From Blattamonas nauphoetae (lineage: Eukaryota > Preaxostyla > Oxymonadida): 64,000 nt of DNA. The DNA is taken from positions 93,835-157,834 of the forward strand of contig JARBJD010000170.1 in assembly GCA_033064195.1 (NCBI GenBank), written 5' to 3'. Below are positions 32,505 through 43,217 of the stretch, in pieces. The notes beneath the pieces are model-generated. The model did no database searches. It was not told where the DNA came from and saw nothing but the letters and a program-made list of their open reading frames with translations. The position numbers were made by a program, and so were the translations under genes. The first letter of the stretch is position 1. The number at the start of each line of letters is the position of its first letter.

Positions 32505-34519
32505 TTATAATACTCCATCTCTGAGCATCTTTTCGTACTCCTCACGGCTTAATGGTGTTCTCAGAGGGACCTTTTCTCCTTGGTTGCTCTTTTTTGAGCT
32601 TGTGGTTTCGCTTTTGTCTTCATATTGTTCAAGATCCACATCAATCAGATTTAGTTCCGTCGTATTCCGAGGTTTGGGAGTCCTCTTCCATCTGGGTTCA
32701 GCTTTCTCCGACGGTATTTTTGTGGATCTCGATCTTTTGATTGGAATGATCGGTTCGTCCTTAAATTCATTGTCATCACCAACCTGAAGGATAAAAACAA
32801 TTAGAGGCACACCATGGTTCGATTATCTCCTTCTGGCTTTCGTTTACACGATCCTTGTGTGAAATCCTGAAATCGTTCCGTCCATCTCTGTATCTTCTGA
32901 GGAGAAGTTGCATGTCTCTTCGCAAGGAGTTGTTCATGCCATCTTTTCACTTCAAAAGTATGAACTACCTTCATATATTGATATTTCAGCTCAATCCATT
33001 CGTTTTCATCAATGGAGGCAGATGTACTTGCAAAGAGATGTTTGTCTGTGATTCTGAAAGAGAGGTATTTTGATACCCCATCAAACTCGATCTGTGGAAC
33101 CTCGCCGGGGAAGGTTGGCGAGAAATGGATGTACTCAATGTGCCGAGTCTTACGTTTTTCATTCTCGATCCTAAAGTAATTCACGAAGTCAGAGATTGTG
33201 GAAAGGGTCGAATCTGGTGGATATTCTTTCAAGGTGCGAACCATGGAGCCAAATTCAGCGTCACAGATATTTTTCCCATGGTGTTCGTAGTAGAAGTGGA
33301 CAACGGTTGACACTGACTGATCCAGAGTTGGTATATCTGAAAGGATGTAGCAGAGCAGCTGTTTGTTTTTGAAATGGGGGCCGCAGTCGGAAACAAAATT
33401 GATTTTGTGGGCTCGATCAAAGTGAGATTTCTCCATAAGGACCTCCAAAGCCTCGATCACAAATGCAGCGTTGTGATTCAGAATCTCGGAAATGAAATGA
33501 AAGACTCGTTTGTCTTCTTTTCCTTGTTCATCCTTTGTAAACACAACCATTCCAAGATCCGTAAGTTGTTGCTTGTGGAACCAATCCTGCTGAGATTCGT
33601 CACCGCCAATGGGAACTTTCCAGTTCTCTTTAAAGTCAGCAATAATCAGGAATTCCCCTTGAACGAGGTTTGCTTGTATTTCCTTTATCGCTCTCCTTTG
33701 ATCCTCAGCTCCCACCAGATGACGTTCCAATGCTAGAATCTCAGTCATGATCTCTTCCTTTTTTTGTCTCATTATCCTCTTCTAGATGCTTAAACTCTTT
33801 CTGGGCTTCATTCAACCTCATGCAGTCTGGACACACATCAGTTCTCTTTTTAGGGTACTTGATCCCTCTTGTTAGGTCACAGAATGTATTGTATGACATT
33901 TTGATGGCTGTTTCTTGAACCATTTTTTGCCACAATACCGATTTGATCTTTGTTAAGACCCTCCCGTGCATCCATGATTCGACATTCTTGGTCGGTTGCG
34001 TCTGGCTTGTGCAGCTTTCTGTGGAATTGTCAAGTATGAATGATCGAAATAACTCCATCTCTTTCTGAGATAATTTCGATTTTGACGGTGGCGGATGTGT
34101 ATTTTTCATTCTTTTGTGGATTCCTTTCTTGTAGTGAATTTGTGCTGCCTTGAACCGACTTCTCGACTTCGGATACCCATTATCACAAAGTTTCTGAAAT
34201 CCAAAATGGGCGCATAACACAGATTCGACATCGATCGCCTCGATTCGTGGTTTTTTACAGACTTCAAAGAGATCATTCAGTATGTTTTTCTCTTTTTCTA
34301 AATTTTTGTCGAACTTTTCGATGAAAGGATATGAAAGAGCAGACCATCATGAACACCATTTATCCTTTCCATCACCGTCGGACACCAGCAAGACCTGGTT
34401 ACGAGGTGATGGATCAGGTCGCATGGATCATGCGACCAGATGGCTTTGATCGCCTCGAATGCGCTTTTCGTAAGGCGACTGCGTTGAACTCTTCCAATTT
34501 TATTTAGTGGCACAGACAT
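32505..34519 (-). pseudogene. DDE transposase, frameshifted
   Basis: Reads on the minus strand from ATG 34519. An N-terminal helical part is followed by a Cys pair TDVCPDCMRLNEA (zinc-binding-like), then a catalytic region with three candidate acidic sites: LIIADFKENW, FVSDCGPHFKNK and HGKNICDAEFGSM. The basic C-terminal tail ends at 32505. Two frame changes, near 34340 (-1) and at the A7 run near 33766 (+1), split the gene. A 29-bp GT-AG intron (32783-32811 region) then links the core to the tail in frame. The element is therefore probably dead, unless the shifts are sequencing errors or programmed. Transposase family is uncertain. Confidence 0.7.
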
Positions 34520-34838
34520 GGCGATAATAGACTGATTTGGTGCCCCCTCCCACTACTGCCCCCTCATCCCCGGTGGAATCACTCAAAACCAGCTGACTAG
34601 AATGCTGCGTCACAACAAATCCATTCGTACGCACCACATTCGCATTCAACCGCTATTGTCCACTTCACAGTTTTTAATTCAAGGATCTCACTTTTGGATA
34701 AAAATCGGGCAGAACAAGTGATTCACGTGTTGATCGTCTCTCTGACGTCATCTCAAAAACAACTCACTCCACAAACAAAATTGTGACATTCAGCGGACAA
34801 CTTTCAGATTTGTGAAACATACCATAGTGTTTTGGCTC

Positions 34839-34862
34839 TTTTCAAAATTATTGGGACAATTC
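34839..34862 (-). repeat. right terminal inverted repeat of the DDE transposon
   Basis: Exact inverse of the left 24-bp repeat; followed by GTCTCTTCTG. Confidence 0.95.
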
Positions 34863-36473
34863 GTCTCTTCTGTGTTCTCTGACTTCCCTCGATCCACTCA
34901 GCCCAGCGTGTGTTCTCTCCTCTTTTAACAGATCTTCAGAGCGTATATCTTCTTCTCGTTCATCTTTTTGCAGAGGGTTTGTGCCTGTTCATTTTTCACA
35001 ACTGTTTCTCTTGTTTGATCTTCCATTCTCCTCAGAACGTTTGTTTCTTCCCTCCCTCATTCTCAAATCAAGAGGCCGACCGATTTATATGTGTGTCTTC
35101 GTTCTTGTTCATATTTTGTAGATCGACAAAGTTTGATTACGTTATCTTCTGATCGTGTTGAAGCTCATCGTTCAATTTTCGCTAAATCGCATCGTAAACT
35201 CGCCTAATCCACCACATTTCATTCCCCCATCTGTGCTGATCCTCACTTTGATGATTTCTTTCCAAAACTCGAGTTTGAAAGTGGGTCGGTTGGACAGGAT
35301 GACGAGGTCATCTGAATCGTGCTGGGAGAGCGGAGAATCACCCCATTCTTCCGAATGGAGACGGTTGGAGCGAATAGAAGCGGACCAACACATTTCCATT
35401 GAGGTGTCGGATGACAATCCGAGAGATGACGAGCAGAGATGGTTGTGGTGTGGAGGAAGCAGCGAAGAAACACTGCGACGGTGGAAGCTGATCCTCTCCG
35501 ATGATGATGCGAGCAGACCAAGCTCGACTGATGATCAATCGTTGGAGACTGCAAAAATGCATCGAGATGACTGTTGAGAGCATTTTCCTGATCGGATGAT
35601 TGTGAAGTGTTGAATTTGTTGATTGTCTCTGACGAAACGATCACAACGAAGATGTAGGGTTGATTCAGTGGATGGAACAACAACCAGTGAACTGACGATC
35701 TGACATTCAATCAATCGTCCATGAGAGTTCTTCATTTCGAGATTTGCTAGACAAGATGTGTGGTGTGTCGGAGGTTATGTAGAGTGGATCGTAGTTCCTC
35801 CCGAAAGTAATGAAGAGAAGTCTGTTGTGTGTCCGTCAGAGAGGGAGAGAGAACATCGATGGTATCCGATAGGTGCTTCGTCTGAAGACGGTCTGAGCAG
35901 AGTCATCATTCGAAGACAACAAAAGGAAATCCTGTCATGGTCTCCACGCAGATCCACTTTCGTCCACAGAAGATGCTGTCGATGTCTGCCCATTCGCAGA
36001 TGTGCTTGGCTGGAGTTGTATTGTTGTTGGTTGGGAGAGAGAATCGAGTTGACGTCCGTTTTCAGGACATGAGAGGCGATGAAACTGGAGGGAAGTGTCG
36101 AGAAGAGGAGGCGGCGAGTGTGATTTGCAGAGAACGAGTGAAGTGTGTCCGATCGCTCAACGATGGCCGAACACGAAGAGAGAAGCTGTCGATCCTTTTT
36201 AGTCTCGTCTTCACTCCACCCACCCTGCTCCACCAACTTCTTCCAAGCTCTCAAGCTGTTCACCCTCAATTCCCATCTTCGAAGGATTCATCCAGTCTCA
36301 GCTGGCCAGTCACGGAGATGGACGTTGTGTGTTCGAATGACGTCATCGAGAGTTGTGGATGAGACAAGCAAATGTTGTTCTGTTGTGTTGAGGAAGGAGC
36401 GAGGAACTGAGAATGTGGAAGCAGGTCCTCTCCGACGATGCTGCTGCGAGCTGACCCAGCTGAACCGATGCGA
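34863..36473. other. 1.6-kb stretch without a recognised gene
   Basis: Frames of 140 codons (35155-35577 plus) and 164 codons (35775-36269 minus) are Ser/Arg/Asp-rich and match nothing I know. The first bases may be the distal part of the coiled-coil gene interrupted by the transposon. No repeat or RNA gene seen. Confidence 0.4.
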
Positions 36474-36482
36474 GTTCATCAG

Positions 36483-36893
36483 GCATAATCCGACCCCGTG
36501 CCCCCCTCCAATATTTTAACAGGAGCTTTGTTTAATATCACTTCACGATGTTTTTACAATTATTGCTCGATTTGAGACCGGGTTTTGGAGTTATGGATTG
36601 ATCTACACTTCACCCGATCCTTTTTCCAGACACTTTTTCATAATGTCGGATAGTCTTCACAGCCCCCCGCTCAAGAGCAGGGGGGGCTGTGAAGACTATT
36701 GGTGAATTCTCAAAAGTACCATAGAAAAAAGGATCTTTGTGAAGTGTTGAAACAAATAATGGGCTGGATCCGGCCAAGAAGGGCAGCTTTTTTTCGCCCT
36801 CAAAATCACAAAATTTTATCAAAAGTGTGTTTAATATTAAAAACCAGACATATTTGAAAATTTTGGTGAGGGGGCACGGGGTATGATTAAGCC
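36483..36893. mobile_element. 411-bp MITE with 9-bp target duplication
   Basis: Imperfect inverted ends sharing TAATC, two variable bases, then ACCCCGTGCCCCC. They are flanked by a perfect 9-bp direct repeat GTTCATCAG (36474-36482 and 36894-36902). A 9-bp duplication is typical of Mutator-like elements; the family assignment is inference. No coding capacity. The middle holds a strong perfect hairpin. Confidence 0.8.
36650..36699. repeat. perfect 19-bp hairpin inside the MITE
   Basis: Arms 36650-36668 and 36681-36699 are exact inverses (ATAGTCTTCACAGCCCCCC and its complement), with a further GCTC-AA-GAGC stem in the loop. It would fold as one nearly continuous stem. Confidence 0.9.
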
Positions 36894-36902
36894 GTTCATC
36901 AG

Positions 36903-37273
36903 ACAGTGACGATAGTCATCACAAGAAATATGCGGTTGGGCGAGCGCAGAGGGAGTTTGAACTGGTTCTGATCAGAAGGGTATCTGGAGGAAAATCCGGA
37001 CTATATTGACTATGATGTCTCCGCAACTTCATTTTGAGCGAGTTGTCGTTCACAAACAAGTCGGAGGATGAGAAGGAGGAGCGTTTCTGCTGATTGTGGT
37101 TGTGATCTTCCGATTAGCATTAGGTCGGCTCAGATGTGTTCGAAATCGTGCTGACAAACCATGAGGTGATGCCAGTGTCGACAACGATCACACACAAACA
37201 GTGTTTGTTGTCCAAAAGATGTCAGAAACAGTTCGAAAATTTCGCTGGTTCTTGTTTGTTTCTAATGACGTTT
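36903..37273. other. shared 3' flank of copy 8
   Basis: No gene. Bases ~37158-37273 closely match the flanks of copies 3 (6210-6323) and 10 (43110-43217), beginning around AGGTGATGCCAGTGTCGACA, so the duplication unit extends beyond the stop codon. Confidence 0.65.
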
Positions 37274-38335
37274 TCATATGTTCATGCCCTGAAGGTTGTT
37301 CCAGTCGATCGAAGTGGCAACAAAAAATCCTCCGTAGTTTCCGTTTTTGTCGGTTTGCAGCTTTTCGTCCATCGCATCTTCGATGCCCTCCATTCTCAAC
37401 TTTCGATCCATTGTCTTCCACATCTCTCGCACTAATCCCCTTGTTTCGTTCCATTCCTGTTGGGCATCGATCATTTCACTCAGAATCCAATAGATAGAGT
37501 AATCATTATCGAAGAATGTGGGACAACTTGGGATTGTGAGAACGACGGGCGTATTGAGAACAAAATCCATTGTCGGTTGATGATATGGACATATTTTGAG
37601 GAGTCTGGCGAGGAGCAACAGAAAACTCTCGGATTGCTCTCCATCGATGATCGAATTGCGGTTCACGCACAAGTGGCATATATACTGTTCCGAAGGGACG
37701 AGAACTTGCTTCAAGATTGTCTCATGAACAATTTGTTGTTCATCATCCTCGTAAATTTTGAGTTGTCTGAGACAACGTGGAGTTGCGAGCCAGAGAGAAT
37801 ACCGGACGATTTTCATGAGATATATGTGGATATTGTCTGCTTCTGCAAATGAAAGAGACTGTGGATTGAGAGTGGCAATGATTTGAGGGATCAGATCAGC
37901 TTTGAAGAGGGCAAGGCGGATTTTTGGAGAACATGACCAGATCAGATTCTCGAGCATCTTCATTGCTGCAGTGGTGATGATCGAACTGGCAGAAGAAATG
38001 AGCACAACTATGGACTGTACGAAGTCTGGAGAAGAATCATCAATGGTTGCCCCAAAGCTGCTGACAAAATCATCGGCTGATTCTTCATCATACGGATCCA
38101 CAAATTGGAGAAATGTTATTGCTTTGGCTTCCAGATAGTGATCAAGTGTAGGCTGCAACTTCAATGTGGCAACGAGAGACCGAAAGACAACTGTCTTTTC
38201 GGATTCAGATTCAAGATCTTCATCACCCCAATTCAAGAAAGCAGAACAGTCTGCAGAACATGAAAAGCAGTATGAGGAGATACCAAGGCAATGGGAATCA
38301 GTTGAAGTGTTAATCGTCATGTCAATCGCAGTCAT
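37274..38335 (-). CDS. HEAT/ARM-like family protein (copy 8), 353 aa
   Basis: Full-length member: SADCSAFLNWGDEDLES, VFRSLVATLKLQPTLD, FVQSIVVLISSASSII, KADLIPQIIATLNPQSLSF, DNIHIYLMKIV, VPSEQYICHLCVNRNSIIDG, PYHQPTMDFVLNTPVVLTIPS, DRKLRMEGIEDAMDEKL, ending NLQGMNI. It ends a few residues earlier than most copies because TGA replaces the usual last codons. ATG at 38335 follows TCCGAAAGA; a longer frame to 38389 adds 18 unaligned residues across the promoter box. A variant box (GGACCCAAAA) lies 28 nt upstream. Function unknown. Confidence 0.85.
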   Translation of the reverse strand: MTAIDMTINTSTDSHCLGISSYCFSCSADCSAFLNWGDEDLESESEKTVVFRSLVATLKLQPTLDHYLEAKAITFLQFVDPYDEESADDFVSSFGATIDDSSPDFVQSIVVLISSASSIITTAAMKMLENLIWSCSPKIRLALFKADLIPQIIATLNPQSLSFAEADNIHIYLMKIVRYSLWLATPRCLRQLKIYEDDEQQIVHETILKQVLVPSEQYICHLCVNRNSIIDGEQSESFLLLLARLLKICPYHQPTMDFVLNTPVVLTIPSCPTFFDNDYSIYWILSEMIDAQQEWNETRGLVREMWKTMDRKLRMEGIEDAMDEKLQTDKNGNYGGFFVATSIDWNNLQGMNI

Positions 38336-38363
38336 TCTTTCGGATTTTGAGATCAGACACTCG

Positions 38364-38373
38364 TTTTGGGTCC
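38364..38373 (-). promoter_or_regulatory. variant promoter box of copy 8
   Basis: Minus-strand GGACCCAAAA at the conserved 28-nt distance; differs from TGACCCATAA at two positions. Confidence 0.5.
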
Positions 38374-38508
38374 AATTCAGTGATCTCACTCCAAAACAAA
38401 ATCCGAAAAATAATGAATGCAGTGAGGTGAATGGTTAATGGTTACTGTTTGGGCGGACAAACTAGAGCAGCGAGATGATTGTTATGCCAATTCGGAAAAT
38501 CGTAGAGT

Positions 38509-38574
38509 TTGAGAGTTGTTGAGTGTATCTGGGCAATCATATTCGATGACTCAGATACACTCAACAACTCTCAA
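38509..38574 (-). terminator. 23-bp stem hairpin right after a stop codon
   Basis: Arms 38509-38531 and 38552-38574 are exact inverses around a 20-nt loop, and the hairpin begins 3 nt after the TAG of the SPRY-like gene. In position it looks like a 3'-end or processing signal. It could also be a small fold-back element; no target duplication was seen. Confidence 0.5.
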
Positions 38575-38577
38575 GAA

Positions 38578-39434
38578 CTACCACTTTTCAAATTGATAGA
38601 ACAGCCAGCTCTGCATCTCTGTTTCTTCCTCTTGATGCCCAAAGCACATCAGCGTTGCAATCGAGTCCTTTTCTCCCAGACGGACACTGACACGCATCGG
38701 GCAACGTGGTAGATCAAAAAACACGGTTCGTTGTTCTTCCCTGTTCTGAAACACACGCAGCGTCGTTGGGTAATCGTGCCGGAGATCAATTTCCAGTCCC
38801 ACATCAACAAAGCCGTATGATGGGTTCTCCAGTGAAGTCTGCACCTTCCAGGGATCGACACGGGCGATGCTTTGATTTGCGTGGATCAGAGCTCCATTTC
38901 CGCAGTATCGCATGGAATCAACGGTTCTTCCCACAAGAGCTGAGGCCGATAACCGTGGCTTGGTTGGCCAACTGGTCAAATACTCCGCGTCAGTCAGACT
39001 TTCGGCGCCAAGATTAAACTTCTGAAAACTGAGCGGCTTCGTGATGTTCCGAATCAAACCAATATTAAATCGGAAATCAATCCGTGTGACAAATCCGGGG
39101 AGAGCGTACTCGTCCAAGTAGATTGTCTTGAAATCTGGTGCCCGAAATAGGACACTTTCAAATCCGCGAATCGAGCCTGAAGTGACAAATGGTGGAAAAG
39201 GCTCCTGGAACGATGTCTCTATCATTGGAAAGATGGTGGGATCGAATCGAGAAGGCTGGTACTCATATGTTGGGAGAGAGTTGAGTTGACGTTTCGACAG
39301 GTGGCACTTTTGATTTATGAAGAAACTCAAATAATTCATCGATCGAGGAATGCGATCAAACACTGCTGATATCTGATTTTTTTGTTTTTGATCAGACCCT
39401 TAATGTGCACCCAGACAAAAAGGACGACTTTCAT
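38578..39434 (-). CDS. SPRY-domain-like protein, ~274 aa
   Basis: Exon 39365-38578 joins in frame to a short 5' exon (39434-39398) across a 32-bp GT-AG intron. The C-terminal half has SPRY features: SYGFVDVGLEIDLRHDYPTT, then a strand RVFQNREEQRTVFFDLP, then MRVSVRLGEKDSIATLMCFG. SPRY/B30.2 domains are beta-sandwich protein-binding modules, common in protist expansions. The N-terminal ~150 residues are unassigned and could hold the first half of the sandwich (FESVLFRAPDFKTIYLDEY). The start is provisional: further 5' exons are possible, and the ATG at 39434 is simply the first in the extended frame. A strong hairpin directly follows the stop codon. Confidence 0.55.
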
Positions 39435-39743
39435 CGTATTATTCTCAATATATCCTTGCTCACTGAAAAGATAGATCATCATTCTTATGGAAACGCATCT
39501 CTTTGCGCAACCCATCCTGTCGCTGATGATAATCGCCGCCAGATAAACTTTTTGTCAAGCTCTGTATCCAGTCATTGTCTCTCCGTAAACGAAGTATCAA
39601 ACTGAGCTCACTCCATCTCTCCGACTCAGCACTTTTGTCCTAACTGATCGTTCGACACCAGCGACAGCATTTCTCAGCGACCACTTCAGATTTGTTGAGA
39701 TTTCGCCTTCCCATCAAACGCCCTTTCACCGGTTTCTCGGAGA

Positions 39744-40067
39744 ATGGAATTGGAAATCGATTTTGGAAGAGTGTGCCTTTCACCCTCCTCCTCAATCAAC
39801 TTCGCCGACATTGGCACTCCAACGCCAGCTTTCTCTCTCCGCATTCTGGATCTGCCTCTCCCTCACCACCCACACACTCCCCTCTGTCTCGCCCCTCTCT
39901 TCTCACACCCGCTGATGCGCGTTCTGGTGACTGTTCGTTCGAACCACACACAATGCTCGCCTCGACTGTCTTCCTCCTTCACTCTCTCTGACTCGTCGTC
40001 GTGTTCTTCACCCTTCGCTCCTCTCTTCCTTCCTCACCGAACGAAATTCCGTGAGTGAAAGGTCAAT
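39744..40067 (+). pseudogene. family B fragment, copy b
   Basis: Carries the block CSFEPHTMLASTVFLLHSL, matching CSFEAQAMLASTVFL of the copy at 14.6 kb, but a TGA follows at once and a TGA also cuts the distal frame. The homologous sequence then runs straight into the C-terminal part of a helical-family gene, giving a mosaic. No function can be expected. Confidence 0.5.
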
Positions 40068-40573
40068 TCGATGATCATTGCCGCAATGAATGGAAATGTT
40101 CTTCCAATTGTGCTCCGACTTGTCTTGGAAGCCAGCCAGCTCAAAATGAAGTTGCAGAAAGATTGTTGATTTTTGTTCTTCATTTGGACGATAATTTCCT
40201 CTCTTTTGACTTTATGCTTCTTCTTTCTCGTCTCCTCCGAATATCTTCATACTATCAACCAACAATGGATTTTGTGCATCATATGCCAGTCATTCCCACA
40301 ATCCCAAGTGCTCTCACATTCATCGACAAAGATATGTCAATTTGGAGACTTCTTCTTTCTGTGATCGAATTCCAGTGGGAATGGAACAAGAAAAGCGGAG
40401 ATGTGCGACAGATGGGGACGACAGTGCTTCGAATGTTAAAAATGGAGGGCATCGAAGATGCGATTGAAGGAAAGTTGCATAACCACAAAAATGAAGACGA
40501 AGGAGGATGGATTGTTGACATTTCGATCGAATCGAACAACTTGCAGGGCATGAACGTTCCGGAACAAGAATAG
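40055..40573 (+). pseudogene. HEAT/ARM-like family, C-terminal fragment (copy 9)
   Basis: About 140 C-terminal residues of the family: LLLSRLLRISSYYQPTMDF, HHMPVIPTIPSALTF, VLRMLKMEGIEDAIEGKL, ending NLQGMNVPEQE and TAG. The N-terminal half, including FLNW and KADLIPQL, is missing, and no TGACCCATAA box is present. Upstream sequence derives from family B. Downstream, the same spacer and kelch-like cassette follow as at copies 2 and 4. It is a truncated duplicate. Confidence 0.75.
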
Positions 40574-40699
40574 AAACAAACACGAACCAGCGAGCCTTTC
40601 GATCAGTTCTGACTTCTTTTGGACAACACCAATCGTCACTTTGCGATTTTCGCAGCCTCCATCTTCCCAACTTCCTCTCCTCTCTCCAATCTTGTTTTC

Positions 40700-41993
40700 T
40701 GGCCGATCCTTCATCACTTCACAGATTGTTCCCAACCATCTTCTCGCGACACACCTTTCACACCTCGTCCTGTCTCTGATCCAACCCCTCCCGACATTGT
40801 TCGAAGTTGATTGACCGCACAGCCCACAACTGTCCTCCCCTCCCTCGTGATTGCCCAGCTTGGCCGTGCACAACATCGAGTTCGTTGTGGATCGGATTTG
40901 GAGGCTGTGCTGTAGGACTCGGGACAAACGGACTTGACGAGATTGTTCTTGTTGATTTCGATGATGCTGACGAAGGCGGCAGGACACTTCAATCCGAAGT
41001 TAACGCAAACCTCGAATCGTGGAAGGCTGAACACGCGCCGAACTCGCCCTCTCTCGCGACTCGATCTTGTCGCCCTGAAATCGATATTCAGCTGCGACTC
41101 CGCCTCTGACCACTTCGAACACGTTCTCTCTCTGCGGGGGAGTGTACAGCTGGACGATTGCTGGCCACTTGAAGATGCCCCTCGACACCGCACCCGACAT
41201 GCACTCTCCTCCCCGACTCATCGACAGTGTTCCCACGCCCGCCTCAACCATCGCAGTGTCTCCGCGTTTGGGGGGATTGTGGGTGTTGGGAGGAAGGAGC
41301 GAGGAGAAGCTACTATTGAACGACCCCCACTCTTTCGTCGCGACGACCAACACGTAGAAAGCATCCCTGGCTGATCGAGAGCAACCTGCGATTTGGACGA
41401 AAACAATCGAAATTGAGGGCGAGGAGCGCGACCTGCTTCTCGTCTGTTCTGGCCTGAGCGAGACCGACCAATCGATGCTGACCATCATCCACGCGGGGGA
41501 GGACGGATTCGACGGAGGCAAAGACTTGTCAGAGCCGCTGGAGATTTACTATCGAGGGGTTGTGCTTCTGACCGACGTGAACGAGACGGGGACGTTGGTT
41601 CCGTTCACGCCCCCACGCACAGCACCGACGTTCGACAAGATTGAAATCACAGCAACACGCGGGACGTCGAGCGAGACGACGCTTGTGACAATTGCGATCA
41701 CGGGGACGAACCTGTACCGTTGCGGGAGCAACACACTGACCATCTCGCCATATTTCAACGGAGAAGTGCCAGTGAACCCGACGTGGCGTGAGGTGCCCAT
41801 CACTCGCGCGACAGGGATGACAGAGATTGTGGCGGAAGCAAAATCGTCGGATCTTTGGCCGGCGGGAAAGTTGGTTGTGCGGGTGACGATTGCAGCAGTG
41901 AATTATGTCCATTACGACGTGGTTGGTGTTGGGAGCGAATCGGTGGTCCCGAGTCTGGCTGCCCTCGCCACCGCTTTTATATTTCTGTTTTGA
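40700..41993 (+). pseudogene. kelch-like surface protein, copy C, interrupted
   Basis: Third cassette. A frame opens after TGA 41076-41078, reads NTFSLCGGVYSWTIAGHL and LGGLWVLGGRSEE, hits TAG at 41355-41357, and continues in the same frame through REQPAIWTKTIEIEGEE, LSETDQSML and a beta-rich C-terminal region to 41993. Unlike copies A and B it has a hydrophobic end (SVVPSLAALATAFIFLF) like a GPI-anchor signal, so the ancestral product was probably a surface protein. Sequence upstream of 41076 is homologous to the other copies but in another frame. One in-frame stop plus a frame change indicate decay, although the last 200 codons are intact. Confidence 0.55.
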
Positions 41994-43217
41994 TTTAGCG
42001 TTTGATTTGGGATTGTTTTGATCCTCTATTGTAACATTTTGGTTTTTATCTTGACTGTCAGAACTATCAAACTTCGTTTCTCACGTTCTGAAGAGATTTC
42101 TTGTTTTCGAGTTTTCTTTTTCTGTTTTAGTATTGATCACTCTCGTTTCTTCTGAACGAGAACGATAGATGAGCCGCTTTACATTCGAAGGCTGCGACAT
42201 CATTTCTTTCACAAAAAGATGTCAACGCAAATTGTTTGCGAGGATAGTTGTGGAACAAGAATAACGATGGCTGATTGGAATGATGATACGGACCTGTGTT
42301 TCCGGAATACCGTTGGCTGTCATTGTTTGATTGATTCTCATTGTGGGGACGAGATCTGATCATGCCCATCAATCGATTAGCTCTCAAAGTTTGCTCAAAT
42401 TCCACAAATATTCAGATAAATCATGTCAATGTAATCTCGTCCAACAATAAAGTGAAGAGCTCCGTCACATTCGTCTCCATTTATCCCGATCCACCTGGTT
42501 TGTGAGCGTTTGCTCTCAGTCTCCAAACCAAACATTTCATTGGTCCCGCATTTCCTCGACACGGGATGGACGAATACGAGCAGAGCACACAGAAACGACG
42601 AGAGAAGCGTGGAGTGTCGCCAGCATCCGTTTTCGGTGTCTTCTTCGTTGCTCATTCAGCGACAGATTCGTTGAGTTCGAAATTGTGCACAAGTCGACAT
42701 GGAGCCCTTTCCCTTGGCGCACACCTGTTTGCTTTCTGAAAACATCTTTGCATCGATGGACTGCCAGTTTTGGTCGCAAAATGCATCTCTCCGAACAAGT
42801 CGAGCTCACCTGCGGCAGTCTCTCCAAATTGTTCCCATCGCAGTGCAATGCTGACATTGACCGAATTCTGTTGCTGAGTGATGAAGATCTCTCTGCGAGA
42901 GAACTGTCGTTGAGAGAAGCTGGGAGTGGACAAACAACAAAATAAACGATCTCGAAAGATCGGAAGAAACCTCAAATGAAGTGTGGACAGCTGGGGAGAG
43001 GATTGGATGCCATCTGGCGACCAATCTGACGAGAAAAGTGATTCTGGTTTTGGAGGTCGTTCAGATCTGATGACGGCGATTGAAGGAAAATCTCAATTGT
43101 TCGAGCAAACCAAACCATGAGGTGATGCCAGAGCCGACAAAGATCACACACAAACAGTGTTTGTTGCGTAAAAGAAGTAAGAAACAGGTCGAAATGTTCG
43201 CTGGTTCCTGTCTGTTT
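41994..43217. other. 1.2-kb stretch without a recognised gene
   Basis: A plus-strand frame 42502-42945 (147 codons) has a plausible C-terminal part (HLSEQVELTCGSLSKLF) but no recognised family. Bases ~43110-43217 are the 3' flank shared with copies 3 and 8. Confidence 0.4.

Larger units (their letters stand above)
32414..34862. mobile_element. DDE transposon with 24-bp terminal repeats
   Basis: Perfect 24-bp inverted repeats (32414-32437 and 34839-34862) beginning GAATTGTCCC, 2449 bp end to end. If the true end is GTCCC, a direct AATT on both sides would be a 4-bp target duplication within a GAATTC site. Because AATT is palindromic, duplication and terminal repeat cannot be separated. The body carries one transposase gene on the minus strand. 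A 4-bp A/T-rich duplication recalls Sola1-type elements (from memory, to be tested). Confidence 0.8.

Noticed and set aside
15861-41357. Stop-codon reassignment, from in-frame TAG at 15861, 19966 and 41355 and TGA at 24349
   Set aside because: TAG, TGA and TAA all serve as normal ends of intact genes here, including TAG in most family copies, and the internal stops are at positions not shared by paralogues. Decay is simpler.
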